Positions 7,951-18,500 of a stretch of DNA of 64,000 nt are shown here, in pieces. Every line of letters starts with the position of its first letter. Position 1 is the stretch's first letter. The stretch is from Ideonella sp. WA131b (GTDB taxonomy: Bacteria > Pseudomonadota > Gammaproteobacteria > Burkholderiales > Burkholderiaceae_C), in NCBI GenBank assembly GCA_023657425.1, contig JAGTJW010000001.1:682001-746000 (forward strand), written 5' to 3'. The notes below the pieces were generated by a model. It made no database searches and was not told the DNA's origin. It was given only the letters and a program-made list of their open reading frames with translations. The translations under genes and the position numbers were made by a program.

Positions 7951-9177
7951 TCAGCGCCGCGCCCAGCGATCCAGCAAGGCCAGGTGCTGTGGCAGCAAAC
8001 GATCCAAGGCGTAGCGCTCCAGCACCGTTTCGCGCGCTTGGCGGCGCAGGCGCTGGCCCTCGGCGCCGCTGTCCAACGCTGCTTCGAGACGCTGGGCCAG
8101 TTCATGGTGATCGAAAAAATCCACCAGCCAGCCGTTTTCGCCCTCGCGAATGACTTCCTGCACCGGCGCCGTGCGCGAGCCGATGACCAAACAGCCACAC
8201 GCCATGGCCTCCATCAGCGACCACGACAGCACATACGGATACGTCATGTACACATGCGCCGAAGACGCTTGCAAGATCGACCGATACGCGGCTTTATCCA
8301 GCCACCCGGTGAAATGAACGCGAGACACATCCAATTCTCCCGCCAATTCCCGCAACATGGCCTCCTTGTAATTCTCGGCGCCCACGGGGGCCTTGGAATA
8401 AAAAATCTCCTCGGTGCCGACAATCACGGCATGGCAGTGAGGCCGGCGTTTTTGCAGCTGGGCCAGCGCCCGCATGAATTCCGGAAATCCCCGGAAAGGC
8501 TCCATGCCCCGGGTGGCATAGGTGACGATCTCGGTCACGCCTTCTGAATTCACGCCGGGCAGCGTCAACCCGCCCGGCGAGCCTGCGGGGCGGGGTTGGT
8601 AAAACTCGGTGTCCACGCCATCGTGCAAGACACTGAGATGGGGCCGGTAGGGCGCGGGGAACTGCTGCTGCTGCCAATGCGTGGGCGTGACTCCGTGATC
8701 GCAGGCTTGCAAGTCCAGCAAAATGTTGCTGTTGGCCAGCCGCATCGCTTGCTGCGACTCGAAGGACAAGGGCTGTTCCGGGTCAAAGTTGTATTCGGAG
8801 CCAAACGGATTGAGAAACCACTCGAAATACCCCAACAGCGGGGTTTGGGGGAAAAGATCCTTCATGAACAGCGTCGGGCCCCGGCCGGTGTAGCCGTAGA
8901 TCAAGTCGGGTTCAAACCCTTGGTCCAAGATTTTTCTGACGGCGCCCAACACCGCTTGGCCGTGTTGAATGGTGCTGTCCAGCCGCTGCGCGCAGGTTTG
9001 GGTTTTTTTGGAGGTGGCATCGGGCAGTTGGTAGCGTATCTTTTTCACGCCGGGAATCGCGGCCACCGAAGACATCATCGAACAGTGAACCACCTGATTG
9101 GCGGGATCCCGCGCCAGGGTTTCCATCACTTTGGTGAATTGGCCCGGAAACACCGGATGCAGAAAAAGATACCGCAT
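7951..9177 (-). CDS. GT4-type glycosyltransferase
   Basis: About 408 residues with a GT-B fold. The N-terminus MRYLFLHPVFPGQF has the GxF donor-domain loop, and the C-terminal GT1 domain contains VTYATRGMEPFRGFPEFMRAL, HFTGWLDKAAYRSIL, SLMEAMACGCLVIGS and APVQEVIREGENG. The acidic E of the MEAMACG stretch is the retaining-GT4 nucleotide-sugar binding residue. The longer start at 9222 would translate through a terminator-like hairpin, so the ATG at 9177 is preferred. Base composition is visibly lower in GC (near the mid-50s percent by eye) than the neighbours, a sign of separate acquisition. It follows the T1SS adaptor on the same strand, so modification of the secreted RTX protein or of a surface glycan is possible. 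The substrate is unknown. Confidence 0.88.
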   Translation of the reverse strand: MRYLFLHPVFPGQFTKVMETLARDPANQVVHCSMMSSVAAIPGVKKIRYQLPDATSKKTQTCAQRLDSTIQHGQAVLGAVRKILDQGFEPDLIYGYTGRGPTLFMKDLFPQTPLLGYFEWFLNPFGSEYNFDPEQPLSFESQQAMRLANSNILLDLQACDHGVTPTHWQQQQFPAPYRPHLSVLHDGVDTEFYQPRPAGSPGGLTLPGVNSEGVTEIVTYATRGMEPFRGFPEFMRALAQLQKRRPHCHAVIVGTEEIFYSKAPVGAENYKEAMLRELAGELDVSRVHFTGWLDKAAYRSILQASSAHVYMTYPYVLSWSLMEAMACGCLVIGSRTAPVQEVIREGENGWLVDFFDHHELAQRLEAALDSGAEGQRLRRQARETVLERYALDRLLPQHLALLDRWARR

Positions 9178-9188
9178 ACACCACCCAT

Positions 9189-9211
9189 AAAAAAACCGGT
9201 CACCGCCGGTC
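9189..9211 (-). terminator. Terminator-like hairpin between adaptor 1 and the glycosyltransferase
   Basis: On the minus strand ACCGG and CCGGT form a stem around CGGTGA, followed by seven T. It ends 12 bases before the glycosyltransferase ATG. The stem is short (5-6 bp), so it may be an attenuator rather than a full stop. Confidence 0.5.
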
Positions 9212-9309
9212 AGATGCGCCAAATGACCAATTCCGACCCGGACCGGTGTCCGCGGTGTGGCATGGCGTCCCGCGCGCCACGGCTCACACGGGTCAGGTTT
9301 CCTTCGCTC

Positions 9310-10692
9310 TCAGTCCTTGAAGGCCGACTGGGTCAAGCCCCTGATGGGTGAGAGCAAGTACTGCAGAACCGTTCTCTGCCCCGTCACGGCGTCTGCGGTC
9401 AAGGTCATGCCTGGGGTGAGCGGCCTGCCGAACCTGGCCACGCTGGTGGGGTCCAGCGACATGGCGATGCGGAAGTAGAGATTCCCGTGCTCATCGGTCA
9501 AGGTGTCGGCGCTGATCTCCGTCACGGTGGCCTCGATCGATCCGTGCGTGGTGTAGTCGAAGGCGGCAATCCGCACGATGGCGGCCTGCCCGACCTGGAG
9601 CGAACCGCGTTCTGCGGGCGACGCCTTGGCTTCGACAAACAGGTCGCCCGTGGCCGGGGTCAACTCCAAGAGCGTGTCGCCGGGTTTCACGACACCACCC
9701 ACCGTGTTGAACAACAGCTTGTTCACGGTGCCATCGGCGGGGGCTGTGACCTCGGTGCGCCTGACGCGGTCCGAGTCGGCGGTCAGTTCCTGGGTGAGGC
9801 GTTCCAGCTCCACGCGCGTGGCGGCCAGGCTCGCGCGCGCCTCACTTCTGACCTGTGCCGAGGCTTGCGCGAGCCGTGCCTTCAGCTCAGAAGCCGCAGC
9901 GGCCAGGCGAGGCGAAGCGGTTTCGGCTTCCTTGAGCTGGGTGGTCAGCCGCTCCACGCGTGCACGTGCGTCCAGTGTCTCCATCTGGGACGCCGCGTTC
10001 CTGGACTGAAGCCCGGCCATCACCGCCAGCTGCTGGCGGGCCACGTCCAACTCGTTCAACAGGCCGCGCTTGCGCGCCTCCTGCTCAAGCTGCTCCTGCT
10101 CCTTCTGCTTGATCTGCTCCTCGAGCACCTTCAGGGTCTGGGACAGCGTGGCTTGGCGCGCAAGGAAAGAGTCCTTCTCGTTGCGGAGCTCCACGGAGCG
10201 CGCAGGCAGCCCGTTCGGCGCCCCCATGCCCAGGCCCTCGGCCTCAGCCTGCAGCCGGGCTGCGCGGGCGATCAAGCCATTCAGCCGCGCCTGCTTCTCC
10301 CCCCGGAAAGAAGACGCCAGCAGGTCCGACACGGCGATCAGCGGCTCGCCCTTCACCACCCGGTCGCCCTCGCGCACGAAGACCTTGGAGACGATGCCGC
10401 CTTCCAGGTGCTGCACCAGTTGCGGCTTGGCCGCGGGAATCAGGCGTCCCTGGGTCCGCACCAGCTGATCGACCTCGAACAGGCCCATCAAGACCAGCGA
10501 CACGGTCACCAGCAGCAGCCCCGAGTACATCAACCAACGCGGGCGGCGCAGGGTCCGCCCATCGCCGAGCAGGCCATCCAGGCTTCCCGCCAGAAGGTCC
10601 AGCGCACCGGCTCCTGGCCGGGCAGCGGCATCGGCAGACGTGGCCTCAGCCCCACCGCCAGCGCGCACCAAGGGCTGCGCACGGCCGCTCAC
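9310..10692 (-). CDS. HlyD-family type I secretion adaptor, cassette 1
   Basis: Periplasmic adaptor (membrane fusion protein) of about 460 residues linking the ABC transporter to an outer-membrane TolC channel. One membrane helix is at residues about 53-71. A lipoyl half-motif (QLVQHLEGGIVSKVFVREGDRV) follows, then about 200 residues of coiled coil with QxxLxx patterning, the second lipoyl half (TEVTAPADGTVNKLLFNTVGGVV) and a C-terminal barrel with GLTQSAFKD at the end. An open frame extends upstream to 10899, but the part before 10748 overlaps the ABC gene. The ATGA at the ABC stop is in another frame that soon closes. The GTG at 10692 (VSGRAQP) is the most plausible start and leaves 55 bases between genes. 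It is about 70% similar by eye to the cassette 2 adaptor. Confidence 0.88.
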   Translation of the reverse strand: MSGRAQPLVRAGGGAEATSADAAARPGAGALDLLAGSLDGLLGDGRTLRRPRWLMYSGLLLVTVSLVLMGLFEVDQLVRTQGRLIPAAKPQLVQHLEGGIVSKVFVREGDRVVKGEPLIAVSDLLASSFRGEKQARLNGLIARAARLQAEAEGLGMGAPNGLPARSVELRNEKDSFLARQATLSQTLKVLEEQIKQKEQEQLEQEARKRGLLNELDVARQQLAVMAGLQSRNAASQMETLDARARVERLTTQLKEAETASPRLAAAASELKARLAQASAQVRSEARASLAATRVELERLTQELTADSDRVRRTEVTAPADGTVNKLLFNTVGGVVKPGDTLLELTPATGDLFVEAKASPAERGSLQVGQAAIVRIAAFDYTTHGSIEATVTEISADTLTDEHGNLYFRIAMSLDPTSVARFGRPLTPGMTLTADAVTGQRTVLQYLLSPIRGLTQSAFKD

Positions 10693-10747
10693 CGGGCGCC
10701 CCCGGGCCGCTGCAGCACCCGCCGTGTGCGGCGATGCCCTGGCTTCG

Positions 10748-12514
10748 TCATGTCTTCTGCAGGTCTTGCCGGGGCGACCGGGCTGCGGGGCTGCCCTTCT
10801 TGACCTTTGCGGGTGCCTCCCCGCCGGGCCGCTCATCCGTGCTGCCAGGCTTGCCCAAGAGTTTGGAGGGCGGCCTGTCGGCCACCAGACGGCCGCCATC
10901 CAACACCAGCACGCGGTCGGCGATCTGCATCACCTCGGTGGCGTGCGTGGTCACCACCAGGCAGCGTCCGGCCTTCATGCTCTGCAGGCTCTGCAAGACC
11001 TGGTCTTGCGCCGTGCGGTCCAGGCCCAGCGTGGGCTCATCCAAAGCGAGCATGTGGGCGCCCGACAGGAAGGCCCGGGCCAGTGCCACCATCTGCCGCT
11101 GCCCGCCAGACAGCTCCTGGCCGTTCAGCCCCACCTGGGTGTTCAGGCCCAGCGCACCCCGCTGCAGGGCAGGCCCCAAGCCGGCGCGGGTCAGGGCCAG
11201 CTCCACGTCGGCCGGGGCGATGTCCGGTCTGCCGGCCGTCACCACCTCGGCCAGGGTGCCGGGCAGGAACACCGGGTCCTGGGGCTTGTAGGCCGTGCGC
11301 TCGGCCAGCCAGCGGCGGTCCTTGTCGCTGGCGATCACGTGGCCTCCCACGGCCAGCCGGCCCGTGCTGGGCGCGACGTGTCCGGCCAACAAGCGCAGCA
11401 AAGAGGACTTGCCCGAACCGGAGGCACCGACCACCACCGTGAGTTCCCCCGCACGCAGCTCCAGGTTGAGCTTGTGCAGCGCCGGCTCGCTGCGGGACGG
11501 GTAGACCAGCGCCACCTCCACCATCAAGGCTCCGACCGAGGGCAATCGCTCGTCATGCAGGGGCGGCGCAGGGCGCTCGGCTTCGGTCTGGATCCACTGC
11601 TTGAGGTCCAGCAAGGCCCTGGAGAATTCCTTCCAGCGCGTCACGATGGGAACCACTGAACAGCACACGCCCAGGATCCGGCTGCTGAGCAGACTGACCG
11701 AAATGAGCCCCCCCACCGTCAGGGCTTGCGCTTCGACCCGGTAGACGCCCGCCACCAGGAGCGTCACCGTGGCCAGCGTCATGCCCAAAGGCATGGCCTG
11801 CCCGCCCAGTTGCGACCAGAAACGGGCCTTGGCGGCACTGCGGGCGGAGCGGATGGAAGGGCCCTTGAAGCGCTTTACCGCAGCGCCCGCCGCGGTCGGG
11901 ATGCTCAGGCTTTCGCGGGCCATCAAGATGTTCACCAGGTTGGTCAGCTTCTCGCTGTGCCCTCGCGTGGCGTCCAGTTGGCGTCGGTAGCTCATGGCAT
12001 GCGCAAAGGCCGAGATGCCAATCAGGCCCAATCCAAAGAGCACGGGCACCCACACCAGGGGCCCACCCACCATCGCGACCACCACCACAAAAATCAGAAG
12101 GAAGGGAACGTCCGCCAGCGGCAGAAGGAACTGCGCACTCAGGAAGTCTCGGGTGATGGAGAGTTCACGGTACTTCGAGACCACGTCGCCCACAGGTGCG
12201 GCCCGGCTGGTGGGCTGGCGCAGCAGGCCCAGCACCAGGCGCTGGTCCAGCTGCACGTCCCAGCGGCTGCTGCCATGCTCCACCAGCAAGACGCGCGAAT
12301 AGCGCAGCAGCGCCTCGATCATCAGGATGAGCACCATCCCGGCGGCCAGCGCCCACAGCGTTTCGTGCATCTCGTTGCCGATCGCCTTGTCGTAGATCAG
12401 CATGGAGAACATCGGCACTGCCAGCGCAAAGCCATTGACCATGGCCGTGGCCAACAGCATCTCGGCCAAGTGTCGGCGGTTGGCACGCGCAAACAGCAGA
12501 ACGGCTGACTTCAT
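10748..12514 (-). CDS. Type I secretion ABC transporter, cassette 1
   Basis: A 588-residue fused permease-ATPase that energises export of the adjacent giant RTX protein. The membrane domain (residues about 15-300, five to six helices) begins FARANRRHLAEML. The nucleotide-binding domain has Walker A GASGSGKSS at 363-371, the signature LSGGQRQMVALARA, Walker B MLALDEPT and the H-loop VTTHAT. There is no N-terminal C39 peptidase or C39-like domain, so it belongs to the PrtD/LapB-like class without a processing domain. The C-terminal 40 residues are a lysine/proline-rich extension absent from the cassette 2 paralogue. It starts 12 bases after the stop of giant gene 1. Confidence 0.93.
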   Translation of the reverse strand: MKSAVLLFARANRRHLAEMLLATAMVNGFALAVPMFSMLIYDKAIGNEMHETLWALAAGMVLILMIEALLRYSRVLLVEHGSSRWDVQLDQRLVLGLLRQPTSRAAPVGDVVSKYRELSITRDFLSAQFLLPLADVPFLLIFVVVVAMVGGPLVWVPVLFGLGLIGISAFAHAMSYRRQLDATRGHSEKLTNLVNILMARESLSIPTAAGAAVKRFKGPSIRSARSAAKARFWSQLGGQAMPLGMTLATVTLLVAGVYRVEAQALTVGGLISVSLLSSRILGVCCSVVPIVTRWKEFSRALLDLKQWIQTEAERPAPPLHDERLPSVGALMVEVALVYPSRSEPALHKLNLELRAGELTVVVGASGSGKSSLLRLLAGHVAPSTGRLAVGGHVIASDKDRRWLAERTAYKPQDPVFLPGTLAEVVTAGRPDIAPADVELALTRAGLGPALQRGALGLNTQVGLNGQELSGGQRQMVALARAFLSGAHMLALDEPTLGLDRTAQDQVLQSLQSMKAGRCLVVTTHATEVMQIADRVLVLDGGRLVADRPPSKLLGKPGSTDERPGGEAPAKVKKGSPAARSPRQDLQKT

Positions 12515-12526
12515 CGCTTCAGTGGC

Positions 12527-15500
12527 TCAAGGGCCGGGCTGGCCGGGCGGCACGTAGACGTGCAAGGTGCCGCTTTGCTGTTCTCCTGTGAAGAGCCGGT
12601 AAGAGGTGTAGGCCTGGCCGGTGTTGCTGTCGATGCCCGAGCCGGTGACTTCGTAGGGCGACTGGATGGTCAAGGTGTCGCCATCGTCCAGATACAGCAC
12701 CAGGTCTGCGCGGCTGTCCGTCATGGCCGACAGCGTGGCGGCATCCAAGAGGATGTCGCTGTCCTGCTCGTCCCGCAGTTCAAGGGCCTCGATGCCTGTC
12801 ACCCGGCCCACCAGGGTGGCCAGGTCCAGCGCGCCGCCCACGGTGCTGAGGGCCAGCACATCGTCGCCGGTGCCGCCGTCCGCCTGGGCGATGTGGGTCT
12901 GCGCGTCGAACGCCAGCCGGTCGTTGCCCGCTCCGCCCAGCAGGGTGTCCACACCTCCTCCGCCCACCAGGATGTCGTTGCCGGAACCGCCTTCGAGCTG
13001 GTCGTTGCCCGCGCCGCCATCGAGCGTGTCGTTGCCAAGGCCGCCGGTCATCGTGTCGTCGCCGCCGAGCCCGTTGAGCTGGTTGTTGCCGTCGTTGCCC
13101 TCCAGCACGTTGGCCGTGGCGTTGCCGGTGGCGTTGTTGCTGGCGCCGCCGGTCAGCACCAGGTGCTCCACGAAGCTGGGCAGGGTGTAGCTGACGCTGC
13201 TGCGCACCTGGTCGTTGCCGCCTTGATCGACCCCGCCGCTGGTCTCGTCGACGACGTCGACGACGCCGCCGGTGCCGTCCACCCAGTAGGTGTCGTCACC
13301 GCCCATGCCGCGCATCGTGTCGGCGCCGCCGAGGCCGTCGAGCACGTTGGCGGCGGCGTTGCCCACGATGGTGTTGGCCAGCTCGTTGCCCGTGCCGTTG
13401 GCCGCCGTGCCGGTGAGCGTGAGGTTCTCCACCAGGCCGGGCAGCGTGTAGCTGATGGCGGCCTGCACCAGGTCAAGGCCGCCGTCGGCGCCGGATGGCT
13501 CCACCACCAGGTCGAGGGCGTGGTCCACCACGTAGGTGTCGTTGCCGGTGCCGCCTTCCATCTGGTCGGCACCCGCGCCGCCGTTGAGCGTGTCGTTGCC
13601 GCCCAGGCCCTGCAGCAGGTTGGCCCCGGTGTTGCCGGTGAGGCTGTTGTCGGCCGCGTTGCCGGTGCCATTGAGGTTGGCGCTGCCGGTGAGCACCAGG
13701 TTCTCCACGTGGTTGCCCAGCGTGTGGCCGATGCTGCTTTGCACCGTGTCGGTGCCGGCGTTGGCGGCTTCGGTCAGCGAGTCGCCCGCATCGTCCACCA
13801 CGTAGGTGTCGTTGCCGGCGCCGCCCGCCATGGTGTCGGCCCCGGTGCCGCCATTGAGCGTGTCGCCATTCATGCCGCCGGTCAGGTTGTCGTTGCCATC
13901 ACCGCCGTTGAGCGTGGCGCCCAGGGTGGTGGTGGCCAACTGCGGCGCCGCATTGCGGTAGGGGTGGTCTGCCGGCAGCAGCGCCTGGTGGCCCCACTTC
14001 CAGGCCAGGTAGCCTTCCACGAACTGGCGTTCGGTGGTGCCCATCGTGCCCGAGACCAGGATGATCTCCGGGATGGACCCGCCATAACTCGAGCCGTTGG
14101 CCGTTCCAAGTAGGGCGCTGCTGTTGTTGCTGGCAAAGCCGAACTGCAAACCGCCACCCAGCGTCAGAGGCTGGTTCACGGCAGCGACGGTGGTGGTGAT
14201 GTTGTTGAGTGCCGAGTAAACCGCCCCCCGGGTGGCCCAGGTGGTCGCCACACCGTCTTTCCAGAACGTGCTGAACGCGCCGTAGCCGCCCCCATTCACA
14301 TCGGTCTGGGTGCTGCCATTCTGCGCAGCCAACATATAGCCAGTAGAACCGCCTTGGTTGCTGCCCATCAGGTAACCGGTGTCGGTGGTGTTCTGCACCC
14401 AGAACAGGCTCTGGATCTGCGAGCTGGACGACGGCACCCCGTTGACGACGATGTAGTCGTCCCCGCCGTCAAAGCGCACCACCGGCAGCCCGTTGATGGC
14501 GTTCTGCACCAGCGTGGGCGCCTGAAGCTCGCCGTAAACCTCGCCGTTGCGGCCATTGCCGCTTTTGTCCACCCACAGCGAAAGGCGGTTGCCGTTCAGG
14601 CCGCCTTCGGCCATGCCTTCGCGCACGCCGTCGCCGTCGGCGTCGGCGCCGTCCAGCCACACGGCCAGGCGGCCTGCACCCAGCTGGTCCGGCGTCCAGG
14701 GGTCCAGCACGCGCAGCGTGTCGTTGCCTTCGTCGCCGTTGAGCGTGCTGCCACTGGCGGCTTCCAGCACGTCGTCACCCTGGCCGCCGTTCAGCGTGTC
14801 GATGCCGCCGTTGCCGTGCAGCGTGTCGTTGCCACCCAGGCCCGAGAGCACGTTCTCAAAACGCGTGCCCGTCAGCACGTTGTTGCCATTGCTGCCGGTG
14901 CCGTTCTGCGCACCCGGGCCAATGAGCGTGAGGTTCTCGATGTTGGCGTAGGCGGCCTGCGAAAGATCCAGGTTCAGGCCGGAGGTGGCCATCAGCGTGT
15001 CGGCCGTGCCTTCGCTGTCGCCGGCCAACTCCGTGACGATGTCGGCATTGGACTGCACCACGTAGGTGTCGTTGCCCGTGCCGCCCACGAGGGTGTCCGT
15101 GCCGCCCGCGCCTTCGAGGTAGTCGTTGCCGGCCCCGCCTTGCAGCGTGTCGCCTTGCGTGTCCACCGGCACGGCGCGGCCGTAGCTCAGGTTGGCAGCG
15201 GGTACTGGCACAAAGGCCGCGTCAACAATCGGTGCGTCGGCGGTGTCGTTGCGCTGCCAGCTGATGTCGACCGACAGGGGGTTTCCAGTCCGGTCCGAGA
15301 TCGGCACGGTGATGAAGGCAGAACCCGCCTCCAACCACATCGGGCGTGAGAGGCTCACCGCAAGGCCGTCCGCCGTGCCTTCGGTGACGCGCAGACCGCC
15401 CACGGTCAGACTGAAAGCAGAGCCCTGCACTGGCGCGCGGAAGGTGTACCAGCCCGACTCGCTGATGAGCAGGTTGCCCGAGAGCCAAACCCTGTAGCCT

Positions 15501-18500
15501 TCGGTGGGCAGGCCCGCAACCGGGGCCACACCGGAGGCCACCTGGTAGTTCAAACCCCCGTTGTAGACGGTGTAGGCCGAGACGGCCACGGTGCTTTGGG
15601 GCAGCGTTTGGAAGTCCATGCGCAGGCCGGCCACCGGGCCGCCCGCCAGCCAGGGCTGTTCGGGCAGCTGGCGGAAGCCGGAACGCAACTGGTCGTTGCC
15701 GTCGCCGCCCGCCAGGGTGTCCGTGCCGCCGCAGCCGTAGAGCACGTCGTCCCCGATGTTGCCGTTCAGGCTGTCGTTGCCCGCGGTGCCGGCCAGCAGA
15801 TTGGCCGCCGTGCTGCCATTGGCCGTGGCGCCGCTGGTGCCGGTGAACTCCACGTTCTCGACGTTGGCGTAACGCGGGGCGGTCAGGTCGATGCTGCCCA
15901 GGTTGGTGCGGATGGTGTCCACACCGGCGGTTTCACCGGTGACGGTGTCGGTGGCGTCGTCGATGACGTAGACGTCGTCACCGGCACCGCCGGCCAGCGT
16001 GTCGGTACCACCGCCGCCGTGCAGCACGTTGTTTTGCTCGTTGCCGGTGATGGTGTTGTTGGCCGCATTGCCAAAGGCGTCCATGCTCCCCCAGCGGCCT
16101 GGCAACACACCGGCCACCAGCGTAAGGTTCTCCACGTTCACCGGCAAGCGGTAGCCGAATTGGGCTTCCACCGTGTCCACGTCACCCGGCGCCAGGCTGT
16201 TGTCCACTTCCTGCACGGCGGTGAAGACGGTCTGCACGCGGTAGGTGTCGCTGCCCAGGCCGCCCGCCAGAGTGGTTGGGTTGCCGCCTGAGTACCCGAT
16301 GCTGCTTCCCGAAGTCCCCCTGATCCAGTTGTTGCCCGCGTTGCCCATGGCGTTCACCCGAGACGACCCGTTGAGGTCCAGGTTCTCGACGTTGTCCGGC
16401 AGCGTGTAGGTCATTGCCCTGTCGAAGGTATTGAACGACACCGTGTCAATGCCGTCAGCGGTGCCGTTGACTTCCACGATGGTCGGCATCACGGCGGTGG
16501 TGCCCTCGATGCTGTAAGTGTCGTTACCCCCACGGCCGATGAAGGTGTGGGTGACGTTGAGGCTTTGCCACGGGAAAAGGCGGAACCACGTGGCGGCGAC
16601 ACTGCCTTCACCGCCGTCAATGGTGAGGGCCGTTGGGCCGATAGGCACGATCTGTTCGACGTGGGCCGGCACGCTCAAGTTGACCAAGGTGTACACCAGG
16701 TCGGTGCCTTCGCCGGCGTTTTCGACCACCGTGTCGGCGGTGTTGTCCACGTAGTAGGCGTCGTCATTTGACCCGCCTGCCAGTATGTCGGCGCCGCTGC
16801 CACCGTCCAGCGTGTCATTGCCGGCCCCGCCCGAGATCGTGTCGTTGCCTTCGGCACCCGCCAGAGAGTTGTTGGCCGAGTTGCCAGTGATCACGTTGGC
16901 GCTGGCGTTGCCGTAGCCGTTGATGGCGGCTGAGCCCGTGAGCAGCAGGTTCTCGACGTTGGTGGGCAAACCGAACGTCACGGAAGCCTGCACCACGTCT
17001 GCCGCACCAGCGGAGGCGCCAGAGCCTTCGTCCACCACATCGGTGGCGGAACTGACCACGTAGGTGTCGTTGCCGTCGCCGCCGGCCAGGTAGTTGGTGC
17101 CGGCGCCACCGACCAGCCTGTCATCGCCCGTGTGGCCGATGAGCGCGTCGTTTCGGTCACCGCCATTGAGTATGTCGTTGCCGGCGCCGCCGAGCAGGAT
17201 GATGTCGAACTTGCCGGTGCCACGCACCGGCGCCGTGCCGTAACTGGCGGTGAGTGTGTCGTTCAGGTTTGCGGTGGTGTCGCCAAACAACATGGGCGCC
17301 TGTTGCCAGGTGGGGTCAAAGCCGATGGCCCCCAGAGCCGGGTTGTAGCCGGGCATATCCACCACCGAACCCGGGCCCCACTTGCGCTGCAGTTCGGCGC
17401 TGACCTGGGCCACTTCCAGAGCGCTCAAGGCCCGGTTGAAGACCAGCAGTTCCTGCACCTCGCCCCTGGAGGCCTCCCAGCCGTTGTTGTAGGCGCCCAG
17501 CGAGATTTGGCCGGGGCCCCCGATGACCTGGCCGTAAGGCGTCAGCAACTGGCCATCGCGGAAAAAGCTGCCCTGAGCATCCTGGGCCACCGCCGCATGC
17601 ACGCGCGTGGTGTTGAAGACGACCCCGGTGTTGGAGGTGAAGCCGGTGACCCAATTCTGGCCGTGGAACTTGTCCTCCGAATTCCCCCAGTAACCCATGA
17701 GCCAGTTGACATTGCGCGAGCTGACCAGCCGCTCCGCGTCTGTCACACCGTCAATCTGGGTGAGCTGGTTGACGGCAATGACGGTGTAGGTCGAACTCGT
17801 GATGTTCAGGGACGAGGCGAGTTGGTCGCTGCCGTCAAAGCGCACTGCCGCCTGGCCGGTGACCCCCGCCGCCTGCCAGGTGGGCCGCCAGCTGGCGCCG
17901 TTAAAGGCGGTGAAGGTGACGCCGTTGCCGCTCTTGTCTCTCCAGGTGTCCACGGAGTAGGAGCCGTCCGGCTGGAGCGTCAGGCCGGACTCGAGCGTTC
18001 CTTCCTGAAAGCTGTCGCCATCGAGATCGCGCGCGTCCAGCCAGGTGATGATGCCCGACATGCCGTTGATCACGCTGGGCGGCGCACTGGTGATGAAGTT
18101 CACGCCCCAATGGGTGGTGAGGTCGATTGTGTCCGGCAACACCAGCAGGTTGTTGCTTACCGCCAGCGAAACCCCCGCAGCGCCCAGGGCGCCGAAGAAG
18201 CGGCCGCTGGTGCCGTCCGACAGGGTGGTTTCAGGGGCGGTGTTGTTGAAGAGGTTGCTGAACTCCGCCATGCGCAGCAGCACAACGTCGCGCCCTGCCG
18301 TGCTGCCGGTGCCGTCACCGACGATCTCCAGCCTGCCGCCGCCTTCGGCGCCCACCAGGCCGTGGTTGTTGAGCGCATCCGCAGTGATGCGCACGCTGCT
18401 GGCCGCAGCAGAAGGCGAGCCGGCCGGCAGCGTGTAGCCTGCGAAGTCCAGCCGCTCGACGTTGGTGACCTTGCCTGCGAGCTGGCTCAGGTTGGTGATG

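Noticed and set aside
10692..10899. 529-aa version of the cassette 1 adaptor starting at 10899
   Set aside because: The extra N-terminus overlaps the ABC gene by about 150 bases and reads as a shadow of its 3' end; similarity with the second adaptor begins later.
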